A stretch of 28,808 nucleotides of DNA, taken from the NCBI GenBank assembly GCA_963847735.1, contig CAWKAV010000009.1:1-28808 (forward strand), written 5' to 3'. The position numbers and the translations under genes are program-made. Below are positions 7,300-15,045 of this stretch, in pieces. Below the pieces are notes generated by a model. It was not told the origin of the DNA, ran no database searches, and saw nothing but the letters and a program-made list of their open reading frames with translations. Every line of letters begins with the position of its first letter. Within the stretch, counting starts at the first letter, position 1. This stretch comes from CAWKAV01 sp963847735. Its GTDB lineage: Bacteria; Desulfobacterota; Desulfuromonadia; Desulfuromonadales; BM103.

Positions 7300-7716
7300 T
7301 TATCGAAGCAGTGGTGCTCGTTTATTATGTGTGGGACAAAGTTGTTTCACATAGTCATGGTAAAAGAGTTCACCTTCAATAAAACGGGAAACCCTGATTC
7401 CCATTCCGGCTCCACGGTCGAACCAATTTGGTCGTTCTTGAGCCTTCCCCCAGCAAACGTACCCTTCAAACTCCACCTGTGAACCGTTGTCGAGTTCAAT
7501 CTTGACCTTCAACTTGGTGCCGGGAGGATAGAAGCAGTCACCGCTAAGGAACAGACCAAAAGGTGCAATGTCGTAGACATAGCCCTTCTCGTCACAGTGC
7601 TCGATGCCATATTTCGCCTCAAGTCGCTGCTCGAACCGTTTCCCCCATCGTGCTTCGGACATAATTTGAACCCTCCCATAGGAGCTGTCAGCGGGAATAG
7701 GATCTCCCGCAGGCAT
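7300..7716 (-). CDS. PilZ domain protein, single domain
   Basis: A 138-residue protein if it starts at the ATG at 7716, which follows GAGGAA. A TTG at 7755 would give 151 residues and cannot be excluded. It contains R-FEQ-R (residues 27-31 of the short form) and D49-x-A-xx-G54, a slightly altered PilZ motif in which alanine replaces the usual serine. c-di-GMP binding is likely but not certain. Unlike the arm PilZ proteins it lacks the zinc ribbon. The final codons and TAA fall inside a degenerate piece of the tRNA-derived repeat (cgaagcag at 7303-7310), so the C-terminus may have been replaced by repeat sequence. Confidence 0.75.
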   Translation of the reverse strand: MPAGDPIPADSSYGRVQIMSEARWGKRFEQRLEAKYGIEHCDEKGYVYDIAPFGLFLSGDCFYPPGTKLKVKIELDNGSQVEFEGYVCWGKAQERPNWFDRGAGMGIRVSRFIEGELFYHDYVKQLCPTHNKRAPLLR

Positions 7717-7785
7717 GATTCTGAACGTTTCCTCTTTACCATATTTATTACACAATCCATTGAAAATATACTCATTTTAGCGCAC

Positions 7786-7850
7786 TGTTATCGAAGGTGT
7801 GGTGTCCGTTCTGCTTCGCTTCACTCTCCGGTGCGCTCGAGTACCAGAAG
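7786..7850 (-). repeat. Degenerate tRNA-derived repeat (copy F)
   Basis: This piece contains weakened versions of the family's middle part (gcttcgcttcactctccggtgcgctcgagtacc-like order of motifs) upstream of the PilZ gene. T-arm and acceptor sequences are absent. Similarity is by eye only. Together with copy E it accounts for most of the 7756-8097 spacer, where I see no gene. Confidence 0.4.
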
Positions 7851-7989
7851 TGACTTCACTTGGTGATGTTGCTGAATGGAGGTACGCGTGGCATGGACTT
7901 TATAAACCCGGGATAGATATCTCTTTATGTTGCGAACGGGGATGCTTGCAATTAGTAGGTTTCTTACAAATATCCTTGCCCGCCCCAGA

Positions 7990-8017
7990 GGCGCTCCTGA
8001 AACAACAAAAGAGCGCC
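7990..8017 (-). terminator. Hairpin downstream of tRNA-derived copy E / cyclase gene
   Basis: GGCGCTC (7990-7996) pairs with GAGCGCC (8011-8017). It matches the terminator position seen in the better tRNA-like copies and may also serve the cyclase pseudogene whose stop is at 8098. Confidence 0.5.
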
Positions 8018-8084
8018 CCCATACTCCCGAAGCAGTCTGGACGATTCACTTCGTTCGTCTCACCAATGCGCTCGCATACCAGCA
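8018..8084 (-). repeat. tRNA-derived repeat, copy E (truncated)
   Basis: On the minus strand it keeps CTGGTA, the insertion block (GAGCGCA and GACGAACG) and the anticodon arm CTGCTTCGGGAG, then passes directly into the terminator. The T-arm and CCA end are lost. Confidence 0.55.
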
Positions 8085-8097
8085 GATATGGTTTAGC

Positions 8098-8758
8098 TCA
8101 CTCGGGAATTGTCGATCGATCAATCAGAATTGCTCTGGCTGGGGCGCCGTCAATGCCAACAATTTTCAAAGGTAGACAAATCATCTCATAAACTCCCGGG
8201 CTAATGCCGTGTAGGTTAAGCCCCTCAACAATTACAACACCAGCAGATAGCAATGCTCGATGCGTAGCCTCACCATTATGGAATGATGCTATAGAGAGGG
8301 AATCAATTCCGACGAGACGGAAGCCGTGCGATACCAGCCATTTTGCGCCATCCTCAGGGATGGCCACATAGTCCTTCTTAAACGTAGAGTTGTCTTTCTC
8401 CCAATGACGGGAATTCCGAGTGTGAAATAGGATCCTTTCATATCCGGGTGGGATCGAAAGCGGACTCCAAGACCTCGGCGGTGAGGGATGTTACATCCAG
8501 AGCCTCAATCACTAAAGCTTGTCCCACAAGTATGTTGAGATCGAGGGCGTCTACGCCATTACCATCCATGATGAAGTGTGACGGAGCGTCTATGTGGGTT
8601 CCGGTGTGTGCACCTAGAGTCAACATACTTGTCGTGCAATTGTCGCCTTTTGAGATATGCGATGAATTTTTTATTTTTACTGGAGGGTCGCCTGGCCACA
8701 CGGCAAGTGTCTCTGAGATCGGTAAGGAGATATCGTAAATTACATCCTTATAAGGCAT
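8098..8758 (-). pseudogene. Cyclase family protein (kynurenine formamidase-like), frameshifted
   Basis: The N-terminal part (ATG at 8758, GGAG upstream) contains the family's metal-binding motif HTGTHIDAPSHF and a YDISLPIS start. It runs into a stop at 8438. The rest of the protein continues in another frame (PPGYERILFHTRNS, then DGAKWLVSHG and a final GIDGAPARAILI) to 8098. One extra base near 8455, in gctttcgatcccaccc, explains the break. Intact, it would be about 220 residues, normal for this Mn/Zn-dependent hydrolase family. Either a recent pseudogene or a sequencing error. Confidence 0.85.
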
Positions 8759-8839
8759 TCTTTGTTTGTATCTCCTGTTTATTGCCAACTCTTTAATCGG
8801 CGTAGCGCACCAATTGCCGGATCCTTTTAGGGCATTTTG

Positions 8840-9277
8840 TCACCATGCCGTGCTGATTATTGCCAAGCCATCTCCATGAGGAATCTCTATGGCCTCCGAG
8901 ATTGGCAGTTCCAACTCAATTCTGTGGCCATCGACATTCCGAACCTCCAACGTCTCTGAGGCCGTCTCGTCTACAATTAGCAAGTACCATCCATCAACGC
9001 CAAAGTGAAGTGTTCGGGCAACATCTACGAAGCCTTCCTTGGTGCATAGAACTGTATAGCTTGCAGGCCATGATATGTCTTGAGAACGATATAGAATCAT
9101 TTTGCACGGTGTTTTTACGTTTGATACGCACAGCCCCGTACTTTTGTTGCAAACTGTGAGGTTGGCATCTGGTGGATTTGTAGAAATTATAATATGAAAT
9201 GAGTCGCTTGGCGCTTTCGTTGAACACCCAACAAGAGTAAAATAAAGAGCTAAAACCAGCCCAAAGGGTCTATTCAC
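8840..9277 (-). CDS. Small lipoprotein of unknown function
   Basis: I chose the GTG at 9277 because GGAGGAGG lies just upstream. It gives a 145-residue protein with a short lipoprotein signal peptide ending in the lipobox LVGC. The ATG at 9310 would add eleven charged residues before the signal. After the lipid-attached cysteine comes a beta-rich domain with several cysteines that resembles PEGA-type surface domains (TNPPDANLTV, GFVDVARTLHFGVDGW). A closely related fragment (GFVDVARMLHFGVDGW) lies at 19442-19558. Probably attached to the outer membrane; role unknown. Confidence 0.75.
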   Translation of the reverse strand: MNRPFGLVLALYFTLVGCSTKAPSDSFHIIISTNPPDANLTVCNKSTGLCVSNVKTPCKMILYRSQDISWPASYTVLCTKEGFVDVARTLHFGVDGWYLLIVDETASETLEVRNVDGHRIELELPISEAIEIPHGDGLAIISTAW

Positions 9278-9435
9278 ATTCCTCCTCCGCGGATTGTTTG
9301 TCGCATCCATATTAGCTTAAAATCTCGAAAACGCGCAAAAAAAACAATCGACCTGAAGATGATCGACTCGGGGATATGACAAAAAAGGCCCTGAAGATGC
9401 AGATGAACAGTAGGTTTGTGAGCCGCACTTGGGAA

Positions 9436-9531
9436 GGTCCTATCCTCTTCCGATCCTGAGGTGAACATTAGGGGGAGAGGGGGCAGGATAGTGGAAGTGA
9501 AAAAGCCCCAACCTGGGATGGCTGGGACTCG
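9436..9531 (-). repeat. Terminator-linked repeat, copy 1
   Basis: A block with GATCCTGAGGTGAA and a G-rich run leads into a hairpin, AGCCCCA (9504-9510) with TGGGACT (9523-9529), ending 4 bp from the stop of the MopE/FISUMP pseudogene. On the minus strand the hairpin is followed by T-rich sequence, so it is a probable intrinsic terminator for that gene. Related copies lie at 11114-11240 and 14855-14969. Confidence 0.65.
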
Positions 9532-9534
9532 TCT

Positions 9535-10748
9535 TCAATCCTGAATGCAGCGCACGTTATAACCATACGCACGATCGATGTAGCCCATGCCGGTGGAAGA
9601 GGAATAGATGTGCAAGTAGTAGGCGTAATCACCATAAACCGTACTACTCCAGTATTGGCCAAGGTCGCCTACATCCCAGAATTCACCACAAAAGTGGCAG
9701 TGAAAGCCTCCCAAAACAAGCTTTAAGGGAGAGGCAAACGCACCTGCAGGGTCCATGCTGGGCCAAGAGGCCATTTCAGTTTCCCATTCCGCTTTTGTTG
9801 GAACTCTGAATCCAGCAGGACAAGGGTTATTGGTGCCGGTCACACCCTGCCATAAATTGTTGTTTTTCGGTACCCTCCAATCGTAAGGAGGTGTCTCCGT
9901 GAGGATAAAATCGCCGTGACCTGGATGTATCACTGGAACTGGTTATCTCAGTGAATTCAGCAGTAGGAAGCTGATGGCCGTCGGCTCCTCTCCCCCATTG
10001 GTAATAGCCACCATAAGCCAGACGAATCAGTCGGACTCGTGGCGACCTGGGAGGCTCCAAGGTTCCGACCCATCCATCTTTGACCTGCTGATATCACGGT
10101 CTCAGACTCTGGTACTCCCTGGCAAGTATTGTCACTCCACCAGAACCCCCCTGCAGCTGTGCAGTCGCCACTCGAGGTGCAGAATGTAATATCACAGGTC
10201 GGTGGACAAATTTCATCAATACCGTTGCAATCTTGGTCAATACCATCCCCACATACTTCCAGTGCGCCTGGATTAATGGAAAAACTGTTGTCGTTGCAGT
10301 CATCAGCAGAACCGGAGCAGGAGCCGATACGGGTAAAACCGTCTAAGTCAGTGTCAAAATCACATTGATTTGTTGATACGACCCCGACGTCTCCCGTCCC
10401 CGCCGCAAAGTTGAGCGAACCGCCTGCAATGGTTATCGTGCCGAGAATACCTGAGGCCGAGGTTTTGGTCGTGAATGAACAGTCATACCCACCATCAAGC
10501 ACGGCTGCTCCGCCGTCAAGGACTAAATCCTCCGAAAAGATCTCGCCCGCGAGCAGGAGCGTAAATTCAGACAAGCCCAAAGTATTACTGGCGTAATCAT
10601 AGGCGTTCTGAATGGAGGTTGGATTGTAGGCCGCCTCCGCAATCTTAACCGCAGGAGAGCAGGCGGCCTGGGCCTCATCTTTGGTAGAGGGAATGAACAG
10701 CAAGGATAAACAAGTGAAAACCGCGAAGAATACGGTGTAGATTTTCAT
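9535..10748 (-). pseudogene. Secreted MopE-repeat / FISUMP-domain protein, two frameshifts
   Basis: The ORF starts with ATG after AGGAG and a signal peptide ending near AQA. Residues 125-180 hold a MopE-like metal-binding repeat (CDFDTDLDGF, DDCNDN, INPGA-EVCGDGIDQDCNGIDE). Next comes the start of a FISUMP (Fibrobacter-paralogous) domain, WMGRNLGASQ. The frame breaks near 10011 (an extra G in tctggctta) and again near 9932 (an extra T in acatccagg). After correction the domain is complete: YGGYYQWGRGADGH, PGHGDF, WRVP, CPAGFRVPTKAEWE, YWSS, NVRC. The corrected protein is about 400 residues and would be at the cell surface. Both breaks are single-base insertions, as in the cyclase gene. Confidence 0.85.
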
Positions 10749-11300
10749 ACCTTTACTCCTAAATGCTCAAGCATAAAACATCAATGGTCATGTTTCGTTG
10801 AGGGAAGCAAGCAATAGGAATACCAAAAAAAGCATGTTAACTTTTAATGTCAATGATTAGCTGAACGGGGATTAAAAAAATCAACAGGATGTGGATTTTA
10901 CAGTGTGTATTCAAGACTTACAGTGTAATCGTAGTTCCAACGTGTGATACGCAGAACGTGTATCGTTACTTGAAAACAATAAATCAGGGGATGAGAACTA
11001 GCAAAACAAAATATGCCTTCAGCGTTTTAACGAGGATCTGATCAGTGGAATGGCCTATTTTGGTCAACAGATTTAGTCATTCTTAGGGTTGTGATCGAGA
11101 GTGAATGTGTTTTGTGGGATTCTGAAAAGACCGTTAGGGAGTCCGGTCCTATTCCGGTCCTGAGGTGAAACTTTGGGGGTGGGGCGGGGAGGCAGATCAG
11201 TGGAAACGGAAAAGCCCTAACCGGAGATGGCTGGGGCTTGTTTCTATTTAGTCTTAGGGGGATGGACTGAATCGGGTTTCTGGTTTTTAATCATATGTCG
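10749..11300. other. Gene-free spacer
   Basis: AT-rich upstream region of the MopE/FISUMP gene (10749-11000) followed by the second terminator-linked repeat. No convincing ORF or structured RNA is seen in the first 360 bp. Confidence 0.6.
11114..11240 (-). repeat. Terminator-linked repeat, copy 2
   Basis: It contains GGATTCTGAAAAG, GAGTCCGGTCCTATTCCGG and CCTGAGGTGAAA blocks shared with copy 3. It ends in an 8-bp hairpin, AAGCCCTA (11212-11219) with TGGGGCTT (11232-11239), followed on the minus strand by TTTTCC. It lies about 60 bp after the stop of the lipoprotein gene at 11301. Confidence 0.75.
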
Positions 11301-11936
11301 TTATATAAGCCCTTTTCCCTTTAGGTTTCTGGTTACGGCCTCTACATAATCCCGTATCATCTTGATCGGGTCAATTTCTTCAACTGTCTCCAGTTGCGCG
11401 GCCCAAATTCTTTCCTCGGTTTTCAGATCGTATAATACAGATTCAATTATCAGGGTAGTGGTCCCAGGGGTTGTTGGTTGAATATTGACGACACTATAGC
11501 TCTGGTTGTAATAGGATCCCCAGTTGTTGTACCAAGGATCCATGTAGAGAGGAACCGGGTTGGTCTTGACAATTTGCATCCCTTGACCCTGGCTGCCTGC
11601 TTCTCTCCGCTTCCTGATTAGTTTGGTCAGCAGGACGGAGTCGCAACCATTGGCCGTCATTGCCTGGATGACCTTTTCCCTGTTGTTCTCCTGATCTCGT
11701 GGGAGATCGTTGTGGCTGGTAACAGCCTGCACGCCTTGCCTGGATAGTTGTCGTTTAAAGGTCTCTTCGAAAATCCTTCGGTAGTCTTCCTCTTTGGCAA
11801 TGCCGATGAGATAGACATTCTCGATCTTTTCTGAGTAGCCGGGCTTTACCCAGGAGTCTTTCACTGTGGTGCCGGAACAGGCCGTTGCCAATAATGCGAG
11901 GAGTGCCAGCCCCATCAGGCGTTTCAAAATAGTCAT
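11301..11936 (-). CDS. DUF4136-like lipoprotein
   Basis: A 211-residue lipoprotein: a positively charged start, a hydrophobic stretch and the lipobox ATAC put the lipidated cysteine at residue 20. The following VKDSWVKPGYSEKIENVYLIGIAKEEDYRRIFEETF and the later TTTLIIESVLYDLKTEERIWAAQ pattern resemble small DUF4136-type lipoproteins. A central GSYYNQSY stretch is rich in Tyr, Asn and Pro. The function of the family is not known. The start is supported by GGAGAG upstream. It is 49 bp downstream of the flavoprotein gene on the same strand and may be co-transcribed with it. Confidence 0.7.
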   Translation of the reverse strand: MTILKRLMGLALLALLATACSGTTVKDSWVKPGYSEKIENVYLIGIAKEEDYRRIFEETFKRQLSRQGVQAVTSHNDLPRDQENNREKVIQAMTANGCDSVLLTKLIRKRREAGSQGQGMQIVKTNPVPLYMDPWYNNWGSYYNQSYSVVNIQPTTPGTTTLIIESVLYDLKTEERIWAAQLETVEEIDPIKMIRDYVEAVTRNLKGKGLI

Positions 11937-11985
11937 CCGTTTTCGCTCTCCGTTGAGTGCTCTCGAATTCAGGGTCGATACTGTT

Positions 11986-12585
11986 TCAACCTCTGGGGTA
12001 ATTGCTTTTAGTTGTTTCTATTGAACGCCCTAGCCAGTCAATTACTTTCCCAAGGTGGCGCATGTTCGCCATGCCTTCATCATCATCCTTCACCTCTTCC
12101 TTTTCCCGGCCAATTCCCATATTCCAGTAAGTTGAACCTGGAATGACCATTCTCGACATCTGGAACATGTGGTTGATACTGTCAAAGGCATGGGTTGCGC
12201 CACCTCTCCTGACGGCCACAACCGCAGCGCCGATCTTTCCTGAGAAGGCGTGACCATTGGCATAGGCGACAAAGCCAGCCTTTTCAATCAACGCTTTTAG
12301 GTCCGCAGACACAGCGGCAAAATAGGTTGGAGAGCCGAGGATCATAGCGTCGGATCTTAACAGCTTTGCATAAATCTCATTGAAGCCATCGTTTTTGATG
12401 ATGCATTCGTTATCTTTGTTCTCAAAGCACTTATAGCAGGCGAGGCAACCTCGAATTGCAGTTCCGCCAACTTTTACCAGTTCAGTTTCCCAGCCACTCT
12501 CTTCCAGTTGGCTAAGTGTCTCCTGAAGCAGTATTTCCGTGTTCCCTCCTGCTCGGGGGCTCCCATTTACAGCTACAGCGTACAT
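11986..12585 (-). CDS. Iron-sulfur flavoprotein, NAD(P)H-FMN reductase family
   Basis: A 199-residue flavodoxin-fold protein. The FMN phosphate loop NGSPRAGGNT is at 7-16. Four cysteines (C47, C50, C53, C61) form a CX2CX2CX7C cluster, the compact 4Fe-4S motif of the Isf family of iron-sulfur flavoproteins. A GSPTYFAAVSADLKALIEK segment follows, typical of the FMN-binding side. It probably transfers electrons from a ferredoxin or NAD(P)H, with roles in oxidant or O2 detoxification known for relatives. AAAGGAGG lies five bases before the ATG. Electron partners are not encoded nearby. Confidence 0.85.
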   Translation of the reverse strand: MYAVAVNGSPRAGGNTEILLQETLSQLEESGWETELVKVGGTAIRGCLACYKCFENKDNECIIKNDGFNEIYAKLLRSDAMILGSPTYFAAVSADLKALIEKAGFVAYANGHAFSGKIGAAVVAVRRGGATHAFDSINHMFQMSRMVIPGSTYWNMGIGREKEEVKDDDEGMANMRHLGKVIDWLGRSIETTKSNYPRG

Positions 12586-12699
12586 ATAAACCTCCTTTTT
12601 CCCAAGGTATCAGTATAATTTGTTTCATGGTCATTTCCACTACAGAAACACTAGTTTCTCCCGATGTCCAAAAATAACAACTCTATCAATGAGGACGTA

Positions 12700-12745
12700 C
12701 CGGACCTGGCCCCGGAGTCAAAACCCCACCCCGGAATACACAAAC
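12700..12745. repeat. CCGG-rich dispersed box, copy 1
   Basis: The pattern CCGGACcTGgCCCCGGAGtCAAAA followed by CCCCaCCCCGGAAtACAC recurs at 15902-15944 and 16189-16230. Partial versions sit next to the terminators of tRNA-like copies A, B and C. No coding sense is seen. Confidence 0.6.
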
Positions 12746-12810
12746 ACTACATTCCTTAGACGCTCAGATTGTCACTTTAAAGATCGTTCTGCCCGGATAT
12801 GGACCAGAGC

Positions 12811-12844
12811 ACAAAAGAAAAGAGCGACCCCGGGAAGGCCGCTC
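12811..12844 (-). terminator. Intrinsic terminator downstream of tRNA-like copy B
   Basis: On the minus strand GAGCGGCC (12837-12844) pairs with GGTCGCTC (12822-12829), followed by TTTTCTTTT. The same terminator, base for base, follows copy C at 16301-16332. Confidence 0.8.
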
Positions 12845-12855
12845 CTTGTAAATAC

Positions 12856-12958
12856 TGGTCGGGATGACTGGATTCGAACCAGCGACCCCCTGCTCCCGAA
12901 GCAGAAGCGTTCGCTATCGCTCACTGTGCGCTTACGTACCAGAGAGCACGTCATCCAG
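12856..12958 (-). repeat. tRNA-Pro(CGG)-derived repeat, copy B (most complete)
   Basis: Minus-strand reading gives a nearly full tRNA plan. Acceptor strand CTGGATG (12952-12958) faces CATCCCG with one mismatch. D-stem GTGC/GCAC (12946-12949 and 12926-12929) encloses CTGGTA. The anticodon arm carries CGG. The T-arm has TTCGAAT and CCA is encoded. The anomaly is about 20 extra bases (12906-12925, core GAGCGATAGCGAACGC) between D-arm and anticodon arm, where a tRNA has one base. At 103 nt it is too long for a standard tRNA-Pro. It lies 87 bp after the stop of the zinc-ribbon gene. Confidence 0.8.
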
Positions 12959-13044
12959 GAACATTCCTGAATGGGTGTAGCGGGACGTCGAATACAAGCG
13001 AACATTTGGCAGGATTCACTTGGCTATGAGCAAAAAAACATAAA

Positions 13045-13362
13045 TTATTTGAAAATATCAAAAATGCTTTTTCGTGCTTTTTTGACGAAAGCCTGATTTG
13101 CAAACAGAATATCCAGTTCTCCAGCGTCCAAATGGAGAGCCCCACATTTTTCATTCACACAAATATCTACGGAGACATCTCCCTTCTGAATTTCAACCAA
13201 AGATTTAGTCCCACAGCGGAAGCAATGATATTCATGCTCATCACGATACTTTTGGTTGGCATCCTGTGCGCTTTTCTCTCGTAACGCCTTGATCTGTTCT
13301 TTAGCCTGCTGGGCGAAAAAGTGATCTTCCTTGTTCATTTGAAGTTTAAGATGATCGCTCAT
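13045..13362 (-). CDS. Small zinc-ribbon protein (zf-TFIIB-like)
   Basis: A 105-residue protein. The first 45 residues are charged and helical, followed by two cysteine pairs, C47-xx-C50 and C68-x4-C73, in the pattern CFRCGTKSLVEI, ICVNEKCGALHLDAGEL. This resembles the zf-TFIIB family of stand-alone bacterial zinc ribbons, which often end in a GxxLDxGEL motif like the one here. Likely zinc-binding, of unknown role. GGAG is found 11 bases before the ATG. Monocistronic by spacing; tRNA-like copy B follows it. Confidence 0.75.
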   Translation of the reverse strand: MSDHLKLQMNKEDHFFAQQAKEQIKALREKSAQDANQKYRDEHEYHCFRCGTKSLVEIQKGDVSVDICVNEKCGALHLDAGELDILFANQAFVKKARKSIFDIFK

Positions 13363-13631
13363 AATGCCATATACTCCTTATTGTTAGTCTTATGTGTATG
13401 CCGACGAGTTCTGAACAAAACTTTCTCTCAATTAATGACGTTACATAAAAGTCACAGAATATTCAATCAGTGATCCTTCTTTGAGTGAAATATTGTTCAT
13501 GATTGGTGCGATTCTTGGAGGATGTGCAAGGGGCTTCAAAAACGCAGGTGTGCTATCAGACTGCGCTATCGTTACAGTCCAATGTTAACAATATGTTGAT
13601 GCCGTTTTACGATGCATAGCGCAGTTTCATA

Positions 13632-13717
13632 GCGCCCCCTGCTCCCGAAGCAGATGCGTTCGCTCGGCTATGCTCTCGCTCTCTGTGCGCTCACTTACCA
13701 GAGAGGACGTCATCCAA
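13632..13717 (-). repeat. tRNA-derived repeat, copy D (3' end lost)
   Basis: On the minus strand it keeps acceptor strand TTGGATG (13711-13717), the D-arm with CTGGTA and GCGCAC, an insertion of about 30 nt (with GAGCGAGAGC and GAGCGAACGC) and the anticodon arm with CGG. It then breaks into unrelated sequence before the T-arm. It sits 66 bp after the stop of the PstS-like gene. The rest of the 13363-13782 spacer shows no gene. Confidence 0.75.
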
Positions 13718-13782
13718 TGAATTTCCTAAGGAGAATGAATTTTGGGTGCCCACTAATCAGTCCTAAAAATTAGAACCAATCT

Positions 13783-14622
13783 TTACTCACGAACTGAGAT
13801 GTAATTCCTGTTGATTGCGCTTTGCCCGCTCTCCGATCTTGTGAAATCAATGAATTCTGCTACGGCCACGTTGTCCCTGCCATCAATCGTCAGGAAATAG
13901 GTTGCGGTTAAGGGATAGGTCCCGTTGCGGATATTTTCCTCGTTTGGCAGAATCCCATTAACTTTAAGAATCTCACCATATTTTTCATCATAGGCATTAA
14001 AATTCATGAAACTGATTGCACCAGGTGTCACTGATGTGTAGTTGCCGAGCATATCGGGTGCTTTGGCTTTCATCGCATTGTCTGTCAACTCACCTTTGTC
14101 TCCCACTGTGAATTCTTTGAACAATAAGACAAGACCACTCTCCAAGTCATCTGAGAGGTAGGCTGGAAAGACCGGCAAATTATTGCCATTGAGTTCTTGC
14201 CAGTTGTTGATTTTTCCTTGGAAAATCTTTGTCAATTCGTCTGTTGTGAGATTCGCGATCCCATTGTCGCGGTTTGCAACGATCACGATTGGGTCTTTGG
14301 CAAGGGCAATGCTTTGCCATGAAGAGACCTGTCCTTTGTCGAGCTTCATCCCCTTGGCTAACTTCTCAATCGGTTTGCACGTAAAGGTGAAGTCGACCTT
14401 CTGTTCTAGCATTAGGTTAACAGCTGTTTTGTTTCCAGTGCCGCCTAGGCGTATCGACTTGCCGGTTTGAGCTTCATAGGCCTCAACGATATCTTTGAGT
14501 AGATAAATCTCGGTTTTACAACCGGCCGATTTGAGATTGTCAGTTTCGCTAAACGCATAACCACAAATTGTAAAGCAGACCATGACGATGGGTACCGAGA
14601 ATAGAAGGATTTTTCTCAACAT
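13783..14622 (-). CDS. PstS-like periplasmic substrate-binding protein
   Basis: Starting at the ATG at 14622, preceded by GAGGAGACAAGGTT, this is a 279-residue exported protein with a signal peptide ending near AFS. It has the PBP-like II fold signature of phosphate-binding proteins: GGTGNKTAVNLML, FTFTCKPIEK, LAKDPIVIVANRDNG, LTTDELTKIFQGKINNW and a late GAISFMNF. It may bind phosphate or another oxyanion. No pst permease or ATPase genes are nearby, so it may act as an orphan receptor or signalling component rather than a transporter subunit. The longer start at 14685 would add 21 residues without a ribosome site. Confidence 0.85.
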   Translation of the reverse strand: MLRKILLFSVPIVMVCFTICGYAFSETDNLKSAGCKTEIYLLKDIVEAYEAQTGKSIRLGGTGNKTAVNLMLEQKVDFTFTCKPIEKLAKGMKLDKGQVSSWQSIALAKDPIVIVANRDNGIANLTTDELTKIFQGKINNWQELNGNNLPVFPAYLSDDLESGLVLLFKEFTVGDKGELTDNAMKAKAPDMLGNYTSVTPGAISFMNFNAYDEKYGEILKVNGILPNEENIRNGTYPLTATYFLTIDGRDNVAVAEFIDFTRSESGQSAINRNYISVRE

Positions 14623-14739
14623 AACCTTGTCTCCTCTTGCCTGATTAATTTTAGCTAATTTACTTAGGTTTTGAGTGTTAGTCAAGATATGATTGACAGT
14701 AAATTGTGCGAGTATTGATCAGTAAGATTGCTCCTCAGT

Positions 14740-14800
14740 GCCTCACATAACAAAGAGGACGTCATCCAGAGGCGCTTCTGAATAGACGTCAGCGAGAAAA
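14740..14800 (-). repeat. tRNA-derived repeat remnant (copy H)
   Basis: It keeps only the distal end of the family, AGAGGACGTCATCCAGAGG, and the tail TTCTGAATAGACGTCAGCG. The tail also follows copy A. It lies in the 14623-15045 spacer, which has no gene. Confidence 0.55.
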
Positions 14801-14854
14801 ATTTGAACACAGAATATGTAATTCTTTGGGATCCTGAGATGGATGCCTGGTTTT

Positions 14855-14969
14855 GCTGGAATTCTGAAAAGCTGACTTGAGAGTCCGATCCTATTCCGGT
14901 CCTGAGGTGAAATTTCTTTTTTTGGGGGGGCAGAAAAGAAAAAGCCCCAACCGGGGATGCTGGGGCTTA
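14855..14969 (-). repeat. Terminator-linked repeat, copy 3
   Basis: It shares GAATTCTGAAAAG, GAGTCCGATCCTATTCCGG and CCTGAGGTGAAA with copy 2. It ends in a perfect 8-bp hairpin, AAGCCCCA (14942-14949) with TGGGGCTT (14961-14968), plus a minus-strand TTTTTC run. It lies about 77 bp beyond the rhodanese stop and is the likely terminator of that gene. Confidence 0.8.
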
Positions 14970-15045
14970 TAGATGAATTACATAAGTTTTTGCCATGAAT
15001 AACTTGTGACCTCTCCTAAAGATTGCTCTCAGGGAGGCTAGCCCT

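Noticed and set aside
8438..8470. Programmed frameshift in the cyclase gene
   Set aside because: No slippery heptamer plus stimulatory structure was evident, and this enzyme family is not known to use frameshifting; a plain mutation or error is simpler.
12620..12970. Open frame with the peptide DDWIRTSDPLLPKQ, and a similar one at 16270-16467
   Set aside because: This peptide is the antisense translation of tRNA-Pro sequence, a well-known spurious annotation; the DNA is the tRNA-derived repeat.
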